DNA from: VAXT01 sp963827725
Lineage (GTDB): Bacteria > Actinomycetota > Thermoleophilia > Gaiellales > Gaiellaceae
Direction: 5' to 3'
Length of the DNA: 64,000 bases
Assembly: GCA_963827725.1 (NCBI GenBank)
Contig: CAWHBM010000001.1
Location: forward strand, 1,612,001 to 1,676,000
Part shown: one piece after another, positions 36,232 through 44,055 of the stretch
Position numbering within the stretch: position 1 is the stretch's first letter
How the letters are laid out: every line of letters starts with the position of its first letter
Translations under genes and position numbers: made by a program
The notes under the pieces: generated by a model
Databases searched by the model: none
Told to the model about the DNA's origin: nothing
The model's input: only the letters and a program-made list of their open reading frames with translations

Positions 36232-37190
36232 GCGCTCTTGCGCTGCTGAACGAGCTCGGTCAGCTTGGGCACGATCTCGTGCAGGTCGCCGACGACCCCG
36301 AGGTCGCAGAACTCGAAGATCGGCGCGTTCGGGTCCTTGTTGATCGCGATCACGGTGCCGGAGCCCTGCATGCCGACCTTGTGCTGGATCGCGCCCGAGA
36401 TGCCGCAGGCGACGTAGAGCTTCGGCGAGACGGTCTTCCCTGTCTGGCCGACTTGCGTCGCGTACGGGTACCAGCCTGCGTCGACTACGGCTCGCGTCGC
36501 TGCAACCGCGCCGCCGAGCGCCTTGGCGAGCGCCTCGACGAGCGAGAAGTTCTCCGGCCCGCCGAGGCCTCGCCCGCCCGCGACGATCACGTCGGCGTCC
36601 TCGATCGAAGGGCCTTCGGAGGCCTCGTGCGCCTGCTCGATCATCGTGGCAGCGGTCGAGAAGTCCTCGAAGCTCGGCGTGAGCTCCTCGACCTGCGCGT
36701 CGCCGCCGGACTCCACCGGGTCGAAGGTGCCGGGCCGGAACAGCGCGAGGCGGGGCTCGCTCTTCCAGCCGACGTCCACGTACACCGTGTCCTCGAGCGC
36801 GGGACGCTTGCCGACGAGGCTGCCCCCCTCCTCGGCGATGTCCACCAGATCCCAGTTCAGCCCCGCGTCGAGTCGCGCGGCCAGCCCGGCGGCGACGTCG
36901 GACGCGAGAACGGACGCGGCGAAAAGCACGGTGTCGACTCCGTGCTCGCGAACGACCTGGGCGAGCGCGTCGACGCGAGGCTGCGGGAGCGGCGCTTCGA
37001 GCTCGGGCGCATCCGCGACGATCACCTTCGTCGCCCCGTAGGAGCCAGCCTGCGCCGCCAGCTCCTTGACGCCCGAGCCGAGGACGACGCCGACCGTCTC
37101 GCCGGCCAGGGAGGCGGCCTTGCCCAGCACTCCCAACGACCCCTTCTGGAGCTCGCCCTCGTGGTGCTCGAGAAAGACCGCAACGCTCAC
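36228..37190 (-). CDS. etfA: electron transfer flavoprotein alpha subunit
   Basis: 320 residues. N-terminal ETF fold, then the FAD-binding C-terminal domain with VIVAGGRGLGGPENFSLVEALAKALGGAVAATRAVVDAGWYP, TVSPKLYVACGISGAIQHKVGMQGS and INKDPNAPIFEFCDLGVVGD. Pairs with EtfB to carry electrons from acyl-CoA dehydrogenases. 4-nt overlaps with both neighbours. Confidence 0.96.
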   Translation of the reverse strand: MSVAVFLEHHEGELQKGSLGVLGKAASLAGETVGVVLGSGVKELAAQAGSYGATKVIVADAPELEAPLPQPRVDALAQVVREHGVDTVLFAASVLASDVAAGLAARLDAGLNWDLVDIAEEGGSLVGKRPALEDTVYVDVGWKSEPRLALFRPGTFDPVESGGDAQVEELTPSFEDFSTAATMIEQAHEASEGPSIEDADVIVAGGRGLGGPENFSLVEALAKALGGAVAATRAVVDAGWYPYATQVGQTGKTVSPKLYVACGISGAIQHKVGMQGSGTVIAINKDPNAPIFEFCDLGVVGDLHEIVPKLTELVQQRKSA

Positions 37191-37966
37191 AGGAGCTTCT
37201 TCTCCGCCAGGAAATCGACGACCTGCTGCGCGGCGCTTCCGTCGTCCTCGATCTTGCGAGCGTCGCCTCGCGGCGGCGGGTCGGCCAGCGCGAGCACCGT
37301 CGTGCCCGAGCCCGCATCCCCGAGGGCCGCCGCGTCGAGGCCCAGGTCGGCGGCCGACAGAGACTCCTGCGGTTTCTTCTTCGCGCCCATGATCCCCTTC
37401 AGCGACGGGTAGCGCGGCTCGTTGATCGCGTCCGAAACGGCGACGACGGCCGGGAGAGGCGCCTCGATCACGTCGTAGCCGAACTCGGTCTGACGCTTGC
37501 CGCGGAGCGTCCCGTCGGCGACCGTCAGCTCCGCCACCTGAGAGATGACCGGGCGCCGAAGGCGATCTGCGACCGCAGATCCGAGGACCGCACCGTCGGA
37601 GTCACTCGACTGCTGCCCGAAGAGGACGAGGTCCGGCTGCTCGCGCTCGAGCACGGCGGCAAGCGCGCGTGAAGTGGCGACGAGGTCGGACCCGGCCGCG
37701 GCCTCGTCGGTGACGAGCACGGCCCGGTCGGCGCCCATGGCGAGAGCCTTGCGCAGGGAGTCGAGAGCGCCCGCGGGACCAAGCGAGACGAGCACGACCT
37801 CGCCGTCTCCCTGAGCCTCTTTGATCTTCAGCGCCTCCTCCACGGCCTGCGTGTCGAAGTGGTTGAGCGCTCCCTCGCCCGAGCGCTCAAGGCGCTTGGT
37901 CTCGGGGTCGATGCGCTTATGAACAGCCGCATCCGGCACTTCCTTTACACAGACCGCGATCTTCAC
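37187..37966 (-). CDS. etfB: electron transfer flavoprotein beta subunit
   Basis: 259 residues, GTG start. MKIAVCVKEVPDAAV at the N terminus, AMGADRAVLVTDEAAAGSDL (AMP/adenine-binding region) and PRYPSLKGIMGAKKKP near residue 195 are typical. First gene of etfB-etfA-ETF:QO. Start supported by TAGAGT 8 nt upstream. Confidence 0.95.
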   Translation of the reverse strand: MKIAVCVKEVPDAAVHKRIDPETKRLERSGEGALNHFDTQAVEEALKIKEAQGDGEVVLVSLGPAGALDSLRKALAMGADRAVLVTDEAAAGSDLVATSRALAAVLEREQPDLVLFGQQSSDSDGAVLGSAVADRLRRPVISQVAELTVADGTLRGKRQTEFGYDVIEAPLPAVVAVSDAINEPRYPSLKGIMGAKKKPQESLSAADLGLDAAALGDAGSGTTVLALADPPPRGDARKIEDDGSAAQQVVDFLAEKKLL

Positions 37967-37974
37967 GAGCAGGG

Positions 37975-37980
37975 ACTCTA
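37975..37980 (-). promoter_or_regulatory. putative -10 box of the etf operon (leaderless)
   Basis: TAGAGT on the minus strand, 8 nt before GTG 37966, in the 86-bp divergent gap with the M23-like gene. Confidence 0.4.
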
Positions 37981-38052
37981 ACGAGCGGAACGAAGCCTGA
38001 GACTCGCGGGAGCACCTGCTAGTGTCCTGCCCTTCGCGCGCGGCCCGGCCTC

Positions 38053-38982
38053 ATGGTCAGAACCCGGACGACAGCCCGAGCACTTCTTGTGTTAGCCCTT
38101 TTCGGCCTCGCCGCAGGGGCGGCGTCCGCCATGCCGCCAGAGCCTCCGCTGCCTCCACCGCCAGGGTCGAAGGTGAAACCGAAGCCGCCCAAGAAGAAGC
38201 AGATCGTCTTCCCGGTGCTGGGAACAGTCCAGTTCTCGGATGACTTCGGTGCCCCGCGATCTCAGGGCGGACACCAGGGAATCGACATCCTCGCCCCGCG
38301 GCGCGCGCTCGCGCTTGCCGCCGAGGCCGGCCGGGTCCGCTTCCACATGGGCTCGTCGCGCGCCGGGTGCATGCTCTACCTCGACGGACGAAGCGGAACG
38401 CAGTACCTCTACATCCACCTGAACAACGACCTGACGGAGGGCAACGACAACCGCGGCGGCTGCACGAGCGGGGTCGCGTTCCCGCGCGGCCTGCGTAGCG
38501 GGGCTCGTGTCCAGGCCGGGCAGCCCGTCGGCTACGTCGGCGACTCGGGCGACGCCAACGGGATCCATCCTCACCTTCACTTCGAGCGCCATCCTGGCGG
38601 AGGAGGCGCCACCAACCCTTATCCGCACCTCCTCGCGGCCCGAAGGCTCCTTTTCTACGCACCACCTGGCCAGACGGTCACGCTGAAGCTGACGGCGACG
38701 GTCATCTCTGCGAGAGATGAGTCGCTGCGCGTCCGGGTGCACACGCTCCGCGCCTACCCCTCCGCACTGACGCTGCGTCGGCTCAACCGGACGGTGACGC
38801 TGACCGTCCCCGGCTATGCGACCGTCGAGCGCGGAGCAAACGGCGCCGCCGCCGAGCTCTCCAGCGCGAAGCGAGGCGACCGGGTCTCGATCTGGACCGA
38901 GCCGGCAACCGTTACGCCCCAGGCACAGGCCGGCCAGGCTGGCGCGATCAGCGCCGAACGAATAGTCCTTCCGCCGAGCTAG
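38053..38982 (+). CDS. secreted M23 (LytM-type) peptidase-like protein
   Basis: 309 residues. Signal peptide TARALLVLALFGLAAGAASA, then a proline/lysine-rich linker. The LytM domain shows GGHQGIDILAP (HxxxD zinc ligands) and HPHLHFE (HxH). These residues are present, so peptidoglycan endopeptidase activity is possible. The C-terminal 100 residues form a beta-rich region without recognised motifs. Divergent from etfB. Confidence 0.82.
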   Translation: MVRTRTTARALLVLALFGLAAGAASAMPPEPPLPPPPGSKVKPKPPKKKQIVFPVLGTVQFSDDFGAPRSQGGHQGIDILAPRRALALAAEAGRVRFHMGSSRAGCMLYLDGRSGTQYLYIHLNNDLTEGNDNRGGCTSGVAFPRGLRSGARVQAGQPVGYVGDSGDANGIHPHLHFERHPGGGGATNPYPHLLAARRLLFYAPPGQTVTLKLTATVISARDESLRVRVHTLRAYPSALTLRRLNRTVTLTVPGYATVERGANGAAAELSSAKRGDRVSIWTEPATVTPQAQAGQAGAISAERIVLPPS

Positions 38983-38995
38983 CTCCGGTTTCGGC

Positions 38996-39769
38996 TCAGC
39001 GGCCGGTGAAGTTCGGCTCGCGCTTCTCTACGAACGCGGTGAGGCCTTCCTTCGTGTCGTCGCTGGCGAAGAGCTCTCCGAAACGGTCTGCCTCCGACTG
39101 GAGGTTGGCGGCGTGATCCCCCTGGAGCGCCTGGTCGACCGCGGTCTTCGCGGCGGCGAGGGCCAGCGGCCCCTTCGCGGCGAGCACGCGCGCCGTCTCC
39201 ATCGTCTGGGCCATCAGCTCGTCCGGCTCGAACACCGCCGTCACCAAGTGGATGCGGAGCGCCTCCGCGGCGTCCACCGGACGACCCGTGAGGATCAGGT
39301 CCTTTGCGACCCCCGTCCCGCACACCCGCGCGAGCCGCTGCGTCCCACCCCAGCCGGGGATGATTCCCAGGTTCACCTCGGGCTGACCGAGCTTCGCCGT
39401 CGAGGCCGCATACCGGATGTCGCAAGCGAGCGCGAGCTCACACCCGCCGCCGAGGGCGAAACCGTTCACGGCCGCGATCGAAGGCTTCGGACCCGTCTCG
39501 AGTAGCCGCCCCACCTCCTGGCCGAGCTCGCCCCACTTCTTTGCCTCGTCCGGATTGAGCCCGCTCATGTACTTGATGTCTGCACCGGCGGCGAAGGCGC
39601 GGTCGCCTGCTCCCGTCAGCACGATCACACGCACGTCGGCATCCTCGGCGAGCTCTTTCAGCCGGTCGCGCAGCTCGGTGAGCGTCCCGACGTCGAGCGC
39701 ATTGAGCGCTTCCGGACGGTTGATCGTGAGGACGGCGACTCCATCCTCGCGTGCAGCCTCGACGGCTAT
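38996..39769 (-). CDS. enoyl-CoA hydratase/isomerase family protein
   Basis: Crotonase fold: VAVLTINRPEALNALD, oxyanion-hole segments AFAAGADIKYMSG and NGFALGGGCELALACDIRYA, catalytic Glu region QPEVNLGIIPGWGGTQRL. The recognisable protein reaches back to about 39769, right after the preceding stop codon, yet no ATG, GTG or TTG occurs in frame before GTG 39634, which lies inside the conserved fold. The start is therefore unresolved: an ATA at 39769, or a lost or gained base near the 5' end. It overlaps or abuts the mutase B12 subunit gene. Confidence 0.8.
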   Translation of the reverse strand: MAVEAAREDGVAVLTINRPEALNALDVGTLTELRDRLKELAEDADVRVIVLTGAGDRAFAAGADIKYMSGLNPDEAKKWGELGQEVGRLLETGPKPSIAAVNGFALGGGCELALACDIRYAASTAKLGQPEVNLGIIPGWGGTQRLARVCGTGVAKDLILTGRPVDAAEALRIHLVTAVFEPDELMAQTMETARVLAAKGPLALAAAKTAVDQALQGDHAANLQSEADRFGELFASDDTKEGLTAFVEKREPNFTGR

Positions 39770-40164
39770 GAGACGGGGACCTTCTGCTTCAGGAAGTCGA
39801 TGATCTCGGTCGTCGGCGCGCCCGGGGTGAAGATTCCAGCGACACCCTGCTTTGTCAGCTCGGCGGCGTCCTCGTCCGGAATCGTGCCGCCGACGATGAC
39901 GAGCACGTCCTCCGCTCCATTTTCACTGAGGCCCTGGAGGATCCTGGGTACGAGTGTCATGTGCGCTCCCGAGAGGATCGAGATGCCGACCGCGTCGGCG
40001 TCCTCCTGGATCGCGGTCTCGACGATCTGCTCGGGCGTCTGGTGCAGACCCGTGTAGATGACCTCCATGCCGGCGTCGCGAAGCGCCCGCGCGATGATCT
40101 TCGCGCCCCGATCGTGCCCATCAAGTCCGGGCTTCGCGATGACGACACGTATCTTTCCAGCCAT
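39766..40164 (-). CDS. methylmalonyl-CoA mutase, B12-binding subunit
   Basis: 132 residues from ATG 40164. Motif KPGLDGHDRGAKIIARALRDAGMEVIYTG contains the base-off/His-on signature DxHxxG (DGHDRG), with SILSGAHMTLVP and VIVGGTIP later. It supplies the adenosylcobalamin domain to the catalytic subunit at 42298-43968. Start supported by TAGACT 7 nt upstream. A longer frame across the MBL gene is out of phase with it and is not real. Confidence 0.93.
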   Translation of the reverse strand: MAGKIRVVIAKPGLDGHDRGAKIIARALRDAGMEVIYTGLHQTPEQIVETAIQEDADAVGISILSGAHMTLVPRILQGLSENGAEDVLVIVGGTIPDEDAAELTKQGVAGIFTPGAPTTEIIDFLKQKVPVS

Positions 40165-40171
40165 AAAGCTC

Positions 40172-40177
40172 AGTCTA
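40172..40177 (-). promoter_or_regulatory. putative -10 box of the mutase B12-subunit gene (leaderless)
   Basis: TAGACT on the minus strand, 7 nt before ATG 40164. Confidence 0.4.
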
Positions 40178-40227
40178 GGGAAGATCTCGCCCGGGTAGAA
40201 CGTCTTTGTAATGGGGAAATCGTGTCT

Positions 40228-40956
40228 ATGAAGCTGACCGTCGTCGGGTGCTCGCCCGCGTGGCCAAATCCTGGCGGCGCCCAGTCCGGCTACCTGCTCG
40301 AAGGGCCGGGTCGCCTTCTGCTGGATTGCGGGCCCGGTGTTCTCGCCCGCATGCGCTCGAACGGATCGAAGGGCTGGCCGAGGGTGAATGCGATCGCGAT
40401 CACCCATTTCCACCTCGACCACTGGGGCGATCTGGTGCCGTGGGTCTGGGGGACGATGTGGGGCCTCGGCCGCGACCAGCCGAAGCCTGAGCTCTGGCTC
40501 CCGCCTGGAGGCCGCGAGGAGCTCGCGGGCTTCGGAACGCGCTTCGGAACGCCCGACATGTTTGTCCGCGTCTTCGAGCCGCGCGAGTACGAAGAGGGAG
40601 TCCCCTTCCAGGCCGCCGGTCTCGAGCTGACGGCGCTTCGCCTCCCGCACTACACCGTGCAGACCTACGGCTTCCGCGTCTCGAACAGCACGCGAACCCT
40701 CGCCTACTCGGGCGACTCCGGCCCGAGTGAGCGACTTGCGGAGCTGGCCCGGGACGTCGACCTCTTTCTCTGCGAGGCAACGCTCGAGCGCGGCGAGCTC
40801 GACGGCGATCCACGCGGCCATCTCTCGGCCGAGGAGGCGATCGACGCTTTCGACGCTTCCGGTGCGAAGCGGCTGCTCCTCACTCACCGGCCACAAGAGC
40901 TCCCGCTCGACAGCTCGGTCGAGCAAGCCTACGACGGCCTGGAGCTCGAGATCTGA
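40228..40956 (+). CDS. MBL-fold metallo-hydrolase
   Basis: 242 residues. ITHFHLDHWGDLVP is the HxHxDH metal motif. LLDCGPGVLARM, YSGDSGPSERLAELA and GHLSAEEAIDAFDASGAKRLLLTHRP provide further ligands. The compact fold resembles RNase Z-like and Rv1339-type (cyclic-nucleotide phosphodiesterase-like) MBL proteins; activity cannot be assigned. An in-frame GTG 6 nt earlier is an alternative start. Confidence 0.83.
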   Translation: MKLTVVGCSPAWPNPGGAQSGYLLEGPGRLLLDCGPGVLARMRSNGSKGWPRVNAIAITHFHLDHWGDLVPWVWGTMWGLGRDQPKPELWLPPGGREELAGFGTRFGTPDMFVRVFEPREYEEGVPFQAAGLELTALRLPHYTVQTYGFRVSNSTRTLAYSGDSGPSERLAELARDVDLFLCEATLERGELDGDPRGHLSAEEAIDAFDASGAKRLLLTHRPQELPLDSSVEQAYDGLELEI

Positions 40957-40977
40957 ACTAGCGAGCGGCTGCTGGCT

Positions 40978-41574
40978 CTAGTTGATCGGAAGGATCGGGG
41001 TCCAGCGCGGCATCCAGTAGTCCACGAGCCACTGCGGGTTGGCGCCGGCTCCAACCGGGATCAACCCGATTTGGAACCTCCCCGGGCGGACCTTCGCCTC
41101 CGGCCGGGCCCCGATGCCGACCTCGATCAGGATCTCCTGCGTCGTGGCGAGCTCGAGGGCGTACTGGACCTTGTTGATGTCGTCGAGCGGGTACGGGATG
41201 ACCGGCAGCGCCTTGGCGTTCTTCCACTGGGCGAACGTGTAGCCGGCTTTCAGCGACGGCGCGACCACGTCCCACGAGTCGGCGAGGTGCTTGCGCGCGA
41301 CCGCCGTGGAGATGAAGGTGCGAATCGTCGACCGAATCTCGGGGTCGAGCTGCCGGTACGCCCTGACCGTCCTGCCCTCTGAATTCTTCAGAGGCACGGT
41401 GCGCTCGGGCAGCGTCGGGACAAAGCCCTTCTCAGGCGCGGTCGACGTGTGGTCGCTGCCGCCCGCGAAAGCGAAGGCGAAGGTGACGGCCCCGGCTGCG
41501 AGGGCGGCTGTGCCCAGTCCCAGCATGAGACGGTTCATGCGCGGGGACGAGAATGCAGCTCGAATCGTGTTCAT
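40978..41574 (-). CDS. membrane-anchored protein of unknown family, paralogue 1
   Basis: 198 residues from the second ATG of the frame (41574). That start aligns with the start of the paralogue and gives exactly the same length; ATG 41583 is the alternative. One N-terminal membrane helix (LMLGLGTAALAAGAVTFAFAFAG), a linker, and an extracytoplasmic domain with LDPEIRSTIRTFISTAVARKHLADSWDVVAPSLKAGYTFAQWKNAKALPVIPYP (two segments). The ending is FQIGLIPVGAGANPQWLVDYWMPRW. No known motif recognised. The shared promoter suggests ECF-sigma control. Confidence 0.78.
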   Translation of the reverse strand: MNTIRAAFSSPRMNRLMLGLGTAALAAGAVTFAFAFAGGSDHTSTAPEKGFVPTLPERTVPLKNSEGRTVRAYRQLDPEIRSTIRTFISTAVARKHLADSWDVVAPSLKAGYTFAQWKNAKALPVIPYPLDDINKVQYALELATTQEILIEVGIGARPEAKVRPGRFQIGLIPVGAGANPQWLVDYWMPRWTPILPIN

Positions 41575-41588
41575 CGGGGTCATTAGTG

Positions 41589-41616
41589 TTAGACGCTCAG
41601 AGTAGCGCCTTGTTGG
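41589..41616 (-). promoter_or_regulatory. putative ECF-sigma promoter of paralogue 1
   Basis: Minus strand CCAACAA (41616-41610), 11 nt, GAGCGTCTAA (41598-41589). AAC and CGTC cores are 16 nt apart, the usual ECF spacing. The identical arrangement precedes paralogue 2. Confidence 0.55.
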
Positions 41617-41646
41617 AGAGCTGTCGCGAACTGGGCTGGATCGCCG

Positions 41647-42244
41647 CTAGTTCAGCGGGACAACCGGCGACCAGAGCGGCATCCAGTAGTCCACGAGCCA
41701 GCGCTTCTTCGCGCCGGTTCCAACAGGGATCAACCCGATCCGGAAACTCTGCGCGCGCAGGTCCGCCTCGGGCTTGGCGAAGACTCCGACATCGACCAGG
41801 ACTTCATTCACGGCTGCGTACTTGAGGCTGTAGTTCACCTTGTCGACGTCGGCGATCGGGTAAGGGATGACCGGCAGCGCCTTGGCGCTGCGCCACTGGT
41901 TGTACGTGTAGCCCCTCTTCATCGAGGGCGCGATCACGTTCCACGATCGTCCCAGGTTCTCGCGGACGACGGCCGTGGCGAGAAACGTTCGAATCGTCGA
42001 CTTGACTTCCGGGCTGAGCTGCCCGAACGTCTTGATCGTCGTGCCGTCTGCACGTCTTCAGCGGTTCGCTGTTCGGAGGCAGTGTCGCGCGGAAGTCCGG
42101 CGCCGCAGCGGTCGGCGTGGCGTCGCTGCCCCCGACGAACCTGGAGCCGAGCACGAGTATGCCCGCCGCGAGAACGACCACGCCGAGCCAAAAAAGGAGG
42201 CGGCTGAAGCGTGGTGAGGTGAGTGTGGTCTGGAAGGTGCTCAT
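41647..42244 (-). CDS. membrane-anchored protein of unknown family, paralogue 2 (frameshifted as read)
   Basis: Starts MSTFQTTLTSPRFSRLLFWLG, followed by a membrane helix. An extra base near 42053 shifts the frame (NSEPLK to ADGTTIKTFGQLSPEVKSTIRTFLATAVVREN). With it removed the protein has 198 residues, equal to paralogue 1, and shares ALPVIPYP, YTYNQWRSAK, FRIGLIPVG and RWLVDYWMP with it. A tandem duplication. Confidence 0.75.
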
Positions 42245-42262
42245 TTACGGCGTCAGAAGAGA

Positions 42263-42290
42263 TTAGACGCTCGAAACGCGAAATTGTTGG
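42263..42290 (-). promoter_or_regulatory. putative ECF-sigma promoter of paralogue 2
   Basis: Minus strand CCAACAA (42290-42284), 11 nt, GAGCGTCTAA (42272-42263), 18 nt before the ATG. Spacer sequence differs from paralogue 1 while both boxes are identical. Confidence 0.55.
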
Positions 42291-42297
42291 GTCTCGA

Positions 42298-43968
42298 TCA
42301 AAAAACCGGGGTCTCGCGCCACGTGCCCCAGACCTCCCGAAGGGCGTCGCACATCTCCCCCATCGTCACGTACGCGCGTGAGGCCTCGACGATCAGCGGC
42401 ATCAGGTTCACGCCGTCCTTGGCGGCGGCTTCCTTCAGGCTCACGAGCACTCGCTCGACCTCGGCGCTCGATCGCTTCGCCCGCACTGCCTGGACGCGAG
42501 CGATCTGCTCGGTCTCGAGCGCGGGATCGACGCGCAGCAACTCGATCGGGGTCTCCTCGTCGGCCACGTAGCGGTTGACGCCGACGATGATTCGCTGCTT
42601 CGCCTCGACCTCGGACTGGTATCGGAACGACGCGTCGGCGATCTCCCGCTGGAAGAAGTTCTCCTCGATCGCCGGGATGACGCCGCCGATCTTCCTGATC
42701 CGCTCGAAGTAGTCGTAGGCCTCGGCCTCGAGCCGGTTCGTCAGGTCCTCGACGTACCACGAGCCGCCGAGCGGGTCGATCGTGTTGACGACGCCCGTCT
42801 CGTGAGCGATCACCTGCTGGGTGCGCAGGGCAATCCGGACCGCGTTCTCGGTCGGGAGGGCGAGGGCCTCGTCGAAGGAGTTCGTGTGCAGCGACTGGGT
42901 GCCGCCAAGCACCGCCGCGAGCGCCTCGAGGGCAGTGCGAACGATGTTCACCTCGGGCTGCTGGGCGGTCAGCGACACGCCCGCCGTCTGCGTGTGGAAG
43001 CGCATCAGCCACGAGCGAGGGTTCCGGGCGCCGTAGCGCTCGCGTAGCTCCCGGGCCCAGATCCGTCGCGCGGCTCGGTACTTCGCGATCTCCTCGAAGA
43101 AGTCGAGGTGCGCGTTGAAGAAGAAGGAGAGGCGAGGCGCGAAGTCGTCCACGTCGAGGCCCCGCTCGGTAGCCGCTTCGACGTACGCAAAACCGTTGGC
43201 GAGCGTGAACGCAAGCTCCTGCACGGCATTCGAGCCGGCCTCGCGGATGTGGTACCCGGAGATCGAGATCGGATGCCAGCGCGGCATCTCCTGCGCGCAG
43301 AACTCGATCATGTCCACGACGAGCCGCATCGACGGCTCGGGCGGGAAGATCCATTCCTTCTGGGCGATGTACTCCTTGAGGATGTCCGTCTGGATCGTTC
43401 CGCGCAGCTCCGCGCGAGGAACGCCCTGCTGCTCGCCGACGACGAGGTAGAACGCGAGCAGCATCGCCGCCGGCGAGTTGATCGTCATCGAAGTCGAGAC
43501 CTCGCCGAGCGGGATCCCCGAGAAGAGCGTCTCCATGTCCGCGAGCGAGTCGACGGCCACGCCCTCGCGACCGACCTCGCCGAGCGACCGCTCGTGGTCG
43601 GAGTCGTAACCCATCAGCGTCGGCATGTCGAAGGCCGTCGAAAGCCCCGTTTGGCCGTGCTCTAGCAGGTAGCGGAAGCGCTTGTTCGTCTCCTCGGCGC
43701 CACCGAAGCCCGCGAACTGGCGCATCGTCCAGAGCTTTCCGCGGTACATCGAGGGGTACACGCCGCGCGTGTACGGATAGACGCCCGGGTAGCCGAGGTC
43801 GCGCTCGTAGTCGACGTCGACATTCCCGGGCGAGTAGAGCGGCTCGTTCGGAAGCCCCGAGATCGTCGAGGAGAGCTCGCCCTCGCGCTCAGGCGTCGCG
43901 TCGTAGAGCTCGCGCTTCCACTCTCCCGCGCCGTCCTCGATGCCCTGCTGGTCCTCGGTGATCGCCAT
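42298..43968 (-). CDS. methylmalonyl-CoA mutase, catalytic large subunit
   Basis: Interconverts methylmalonyl-CoA and succinyl-CoA in propionyl-CoA degradation. 556 residues, the TIM-barrel domain without its own B12 domain. YPYTRGVYPSMYRGKLWTMRQFAGFG, TAFDMPTLMGYDSDH, SISGYHIREAGSNAVQELAFTLANG and HTNSFDEALALPTE are typical of the split (large plus small) enzymes. The partner is the 132-residue protein at 39766-40164. ATG supported by TACAAT 7 nt upstream. Confidence 0.95.
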   Translation of the reverse strand: MAITEDQQGIEDGAGEWKRELYDATPEREGELSSTISGLPNEPLYSPGNVDVDYERDLGYPGVYPYTRGVYPSMYRGKLWTMRQFAGFGGAEETNKRFRYLLEHGQTGLSTAFDMPTLMGYDSDHERSLGEVGREGVAVDSLADMETLFSGIPLGEVSTSMTINSPAAMLLAFYLVVGEQQGVPRAELRGTIQTDILKEYIAQKEWIFPPEPSMRLVVDMIEFCAQEMPRWHPISISGYHIREAGSNAVQELAFTLANGFAYVEAATERGLDVDDFAPRLSFFFNAHLDFFEEIAKYRAARRIWARELRERYGARNPRSWLMRFHTQTAGVSLTAQQPEVNIVRTALEALAAVLGGTQSLHTNSFDEALALPTENAVRIALRTQQVIAHETGVVNTIDPLGGSWYVEDLTNRLEAEAYDYFERIRKIGGVIPAIEENFFQREIADASFRYQSEVEAKQRIIVGVNRYVADEETPIELLRVDPALETEQIARVQAVRAKRSSAEVERVLVSLKEAAAKDGVNLMPLIVEASRAYVTMGEMCDALREVWGTWRETPVF

Positions 43969-43975
43969 GCCACCA

Positions 43976-43981
43976 ATTGTA
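43976..43981 (-). promoter_or_regulatory. putative -10 box of the mutase large-subunit gene (leaderless)
   Basis: TACAAT on the minus strand, 7 nt before ATG 43968; one mismatch to TATAAT. Confidence 0.5.
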
Positions 43982-44055
43982 CGGAGCGAAGCTCCTCAAT
44001 CTGAGGCCCCCGTTTGCCGATGAGTGGCAGGTCCCTCGCGCGCGCGAGAACAACT

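Noticed and set aside
34822..37317. Apparent fusion of etfA-region sequence with the ETF:quinone oxidoreductase in one 831-codon frame
   Set aside because: The first half is out-of-phase shadow of etfA; the oxidoreductase begins at ATG 36231 overlapping the etfA stop.
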